Origin: an uncultured bacterium
GTDB lineage: Bacteria; Patescibacteriota; Minisyncoccia; Phycocordibacterales; DATDWN01
Direction: 5' to 3'
Assembly: GCA_903861205.1 (NCBI GenBank)
Contig: CAIOTC010000010.1
Location: 1-35,703, forward strand
Length of the DNA: 35,703 bases
Shown: positions 33,072 to 35,703 of the stretch, piece after piece
How the letters are laid out: each line of letters starts with the position of its first letter
How positions within the stretch are numbered: the first letter of the stretch is position 1
Notes under the pieces: model-generated
The model's database searches: none
What the model was told of the DNA's origin: nothing
The model's input: the letters and a program-made list of their open reading frames with translations, nothing else
Position numbers and translations under genes: made by a program

Positions 33072-33929
33072 TTATCTCAGTTTTTTGAATTTTCCAATTT
33101 GCAAAAAATTTTCACCGGTCACCACTTTTTTGCCGGTTTTCTGTTCCAATTCCAGACGCGCTTTTTTTGATATATTTCCGCCCCGTTTTCCAGCGATAAT
33201 ATTCTCCGTCATTCCAACCGCTTGCATCGTCTCGGCGATTTGGCGAGTGGAAAGTTCCGCCAAAGCGGTGAAAATAAGTTCGGCCTCACTCATGTGGTCG
33301 CGCAAATTTTGTGTTTTCAAACCTTTTATATTTTTGTGCTGTTTGACCGACAGCCCGGACCATTCCTCATGAATAATATTTGTCAAAATGGCGTACTCAT
33401 CTTCTTTTTTGACTTCATGCTTGCTCCAATAATCAGTCAGTTTGTTGCGAGTTTCCTGTCCCATCATTCTCTGTTGTATCCATTTTTCGCTTCGGCCATA
33501 TTTTTTCCAATATTCTCGCGCCCTGTTGAGCGACAAAGCCGGATCCGCCATATCCTGCAATCTTTCGTAACCAACTTTTGCCAGCCATAATTTTATCGGC
33601 TCTGCTTTTGGACTGGGCACTATTTGGACAATTCTGAAAATTGTTTCCGTATCGGCCACGTCCGTCTCCCTCATTTTGCCGTCTTGAGCCACCATTTTCA
33701 ACCGGTTACAATTTGTAACCACTTGACTCCCCTCTTGTTTTAGGTGGATCTTAAGAACCTTCCAATAATTTCTGGCTGTCTGAAAATCTTTTTGATTGGT
33801 CAACGCCGCCACAATATCCACCACAGAAAAATACCATTTTTCTTTTTCTTCATCATAATGCCGACGTATCTTAAAATCCTCAAAAATCGCTAAACCGATT
33901 TTATTTGCATTATTTATTTTATTTTCCAT
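33072..33929 (-). CDS. Bro-N / DNA-damage-inducible protein D-like protein
   Basis: IRRHYDEEKEKWYFSVVDIVAALTNQKDFQTARNYWKVLKIHLKQEGSQVVTNCNRLKMVAQDGKMRETDVADTETIFRIVQIVPSPKAEPIKLWLAKVGYERLQDMADP. Confidence 0.88.
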   Translation of the reverse strand: MENKINNANKIGLAIFEDFKIRRHYDEEKEKWYFSVVDIVAALTNQKDFQTARNYWKVLKIHLKQEGSQVVTNCNRLKMVAQDGKMRETDVADTETIFRIVQIVPSPKAEPIKLWLAKVGYERLQDMADPALSLNRAREYWKKYGRSEKWIQQRMMGQETRNKLTDYWSKHEVKKEDEYAILTNIIHEEWSGLSVKQHKNIKGLKTQNLRDHMSEAELIFTALAELSTRQIAETMQAVGMTENIIAGKRGGNISKKARLELEQKTGKKVVTGENFLQIGKFKKLR

Positions 33930-34000
33930 ATAAAAATCATATCACAAATTTGTGATTATATTCCTCCACACCAATACTTGACATGACTAATTAAATGTTG

Positions 34001-34075
34001 TGGGGTAACTAGAGAGAATCGGACTCTCGATACCGGTTCCACAAACCGGAGTTTTGCCACTAAACTATAGTTACC
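34001..34075 (-). tRNA. tRNA-His (GTG anticodon), CCA encoded
   Basis: Reverse complement GGTAACTATAGTTTAGTGGCAAAACTCCGGTTTGTGGAACCGGTATCGAGAGTCCGATTCTCTCTAGTTACCCCA folds as a cloverleaf; anticodon loop TTGTGGA; G-1:C73 typical of tRNA-His. Confidence 0.93.
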
Positions 34076-34077
34076 AT

Positions 34078-34106
34078 AAAGACTTCAACAATAAGTTGAA
34101 GTCTTT
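34078..34106. terminator. Hairpin between tRNA-His and the SPFH gene; probable terminator
   Basis: aaagacttcaac aataa gttgaagtcttt, perfect 12-bp stem; weak T-tail. Confidence 0.55.
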
Positions 34107-34148
34107 AATTTATACCAGAAAAAAGCTTTAAAATCCAGTCAAAAATTA

Positions 34149-34901
34149 TTATTTCTTACTGTCATTCTTAATCATCGCAATCGCCTCCTGGACGGTCGTC
34201 ATGAATTGCGCTGGGAAAATGATAGTGGAATTTTTCTCCACGGAAATTTCAGCCATTGTTTGGAGCGTACGCAACTGCAATGCAACTGGATGTGCAGACA
34301 TGAGGTCGGCTGCGTCACCCAGTTTTTTGGCCGCCTGGAATTCGCCTTCGGCCGCCACGATTTTGGCTCGTCTCTCGCGCTCGGCCTCGGCTTCCTTGGC
34401 CATGGCTCGCTGCATGTTGTCCGGCAAAGTGATGTCTTTTATTTCCACGGCCGTCACCTGCGCGCCCCACGGTTCGGTGTGTTCGTCGATGACGTTTCTG
34501 ATTTGCAAATTGATCTGGCCGGTCTGCGAAAGTAGCTGGTCGAGTTGAAATTGTCCGACCACATTCCGCACGGTCGTCTGTGAAATTTGATTGACGGCCG
34601 AATAAACATCTTCAATGGCAATGGTCGCTTTGACCGGATCAACCACGTGATAGTAGGCCACTGCCGCGATGTCGATCGAGACATTATCTTTGGTGATAAT
34701 TTTCTGCGACGGAATATTCATGGTGATCGTCCGCAAAGTCACCCGGGTCATTTGCTCGAAAATCGGAATAAGAAAAATCAATCCGGGGCCCCGCGTACCT
34801 TTGCATTTGCCTAGGAGGAATATCACTCCCCGCTCGTATTCCTTGACCACCCGCATCGAAAGCGCCAGCAAAACGATTACAATAGCTATGAAGTACCACA
34901 T
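34149..34901 (-). CDS. SPFH/Band 7 (stomatin/slipin-like) membrane protein
   Basis: [82 protein letters not shown]...[21 protein letters not shown]. Confidence 0.95.
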   Translation of the reverse strand: MWYFIAIVIVLLALSMRVVKEYERGVIFLLGKCKGTRGPGLIFLIPIFEQMTRVTLRTITMNIPSQKIITKDNVSIDIAAVAYYHVVDPVKATIAIEDVYSAVNQISQTTVRNVVGQFQLDQLLSQTGQINLQIRNVIDEHTEPWGAQVTAVEIKDITLPDNMQRAMAKEAEAERERRAKIVAAEGEFQAAKKLGDAADLMSAHPVALQLRTLQTMAEISVEKNSTIIFPAQFMTTVQEAIAMIKNDSKK

Positions 34902-34909
34902 ATTAGTTT

Positions 34910-34980
34910 ATCCGCACACTAACTTTACCATCGCTTCACCGTGTTTTGAAAAAACACAATGGCAAAGTTAGTGTGCGGAT
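34910..34980. repeat. Long hairpin immediately upstream of the SPFH start codon
   Basis: atccgcacactaactttaccat (34910-34931) / atggcaaagttagtgtgcggat (34959-34980), one mismatch; inner gtgtttt..aaaacac. Confidence 0.8.
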
Positions 34981-35065
34981 TAAGTTAAATTATAAAAATT
35001 TATAACGACTGTATTGTAGCACCAATTCACTTTTCTTTCACAAGCTTGGAGTAGGATGCTAAAAC

Positions 35066-35266
35066 ATGAAAATAAAAAAAGTTAAGTTTTTGCGCGCAGC
35101 ATATTTGATGCCAACTCTCTTTTTGACAGTAGCTGCAAACGCCCAATCACCAAATATTTCTACTGTTGGCTCGGAAGGTCTTGCGTTACTTAACATTGTG
35201 CTCATCGCTTTCTCCGCCCTGCTCATTTCAGCCGGCGTCGCCCGCGCATACAAGGAAAAAGGGTGA
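35066..35266 (+). CDS. Small hypothetical protein with signal-like segment and second TM
   Basis: MKIKKVKFLRAAYLMPTLFLTVAANAQSPNISTVGSEGLALLNIVLIAFSALLISAGVARAYKEKG; no strong family match recognised. Confidence 0.5.
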   Translation: MKIKKVKFLRAAYLMPTLFLTVAANAQSPNISTVGSEGLALLNIVLIAFSALLISAGVARAYKEKG

Positions 35267-35353
35267 GGAAGAAAAACTCCTGTTTTAAAAAATTTGTGTC
35301 TGTATTGTACCAAACTCGCACCTATTTCCAAAACAAAGTGAGGTAATGACTTC

Positions 35354-35618
35354 GCACGCTCCGCGTGCGTGGTGAAGCAAAATTGAATCGTACGCTCGGA
35401 GAAAGCCCCACGCACTGGCGAGTACGCCAGCAACCCCGAAAGAAAAAACACTCCTTGCTTTCTTGATTTGGCGGGGGTGAATTTTTTCTTGAAAAAGGAA
35501 AGGGTGTTTTTCTTTCGGGGTTCTGCCCTCCAAGTATTCGGGCAGTGCGTGGGGCTTCAATACGGACTCGGCAAAGCGAAAATCTATTTTTCTGGGGGAA
35601 AGGATTTTTCGCTTTGCC
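35354..35618. repeat. Dense nested/branched inverted repeats, apparently non-coding
   Basis: gcacgc/gcgtgc; gccccacgcactg/cagtgcgtggggc; aaccccgaaagaaaaaacactcctt/aaggaaagggtgtttttctttcggggtt; ggcaaagcgaaaatc/gatttttcgctttgcc. Confidence 0.75.
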
Positions 35619-35703
35619 TCGACTGAATTTCCGCCCGCAGGAGGGGTCTGGGGAGGAATGCGGGCGGGTTTCGGACTGGGGGTTTTCGGAAAATTCGCCG
35701 CCA

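Noticed and set aside
33072-34075. Bro-N/DinD-like gene next to tRNA-His as an integrated phage or island
   Set aside because: No integrase, no tRNA-end duplication and no phage structural genes visible; a single Bro-N gene is not enough.
35059-35560. Minus-strand ORFs 35059-35451 and 35285-35560
   Set aside because: They run through dense inverted repeats; composition looks like by-products of structured non-coding DNA, and the first conflicts with the small plus-strand CDS.
35354-35618. CRISPR array
   Set aside because: Repeats are inverted and non-periodic; there is no regular direct repeat-spacer spacing and no cas genes in the window.

Overview
The window looks like chromosomal sequence from a Patescibacteria/CPR bacterium, probably a parcubacterial lineage. 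This is inferred from gene content only. Almost all genes lie on the minus strand. They include rpsF, tatD, metG, an AI-2E family permease, an M16 peptidase, glyS, recO, ileS, argS and dut. A plus-strand secE-nusG-rplK block and one tRNA-His(GTG) are also present. The stretch at 16.4-22.9 kb looks like a dTMP/dNTP supply island: dUTPase, DHFR, an unusual MtrA-like + thymidylate synthase fusion, a HAD-type nucleotidase candidate, a DCD-type dCTP deaminase and three uncharacterised proteins. The most notable observations are: (1) an intact-looking histidine-phosphatase domain inserted in IleRS; (2) the MtrA-like/TS fusion and its neighbourhood; (3) palindromic elements inside conserved coding genes, including the same ~27-bp palindrome in both ileS and argS; (4) dispersed nested-palindrome intergenic elements, one pair with compensatory stem changes and one copy apparently interrupted by a dRS3-like repeat. 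The 3' part encodes a GH18-type glycosidase, a polysaccharide deacetylase with two N-terminal repeats, a Bro-N/DinD-like protein and an SPFH protein. The window ends in a strongly structured, apparently non-coding segment.
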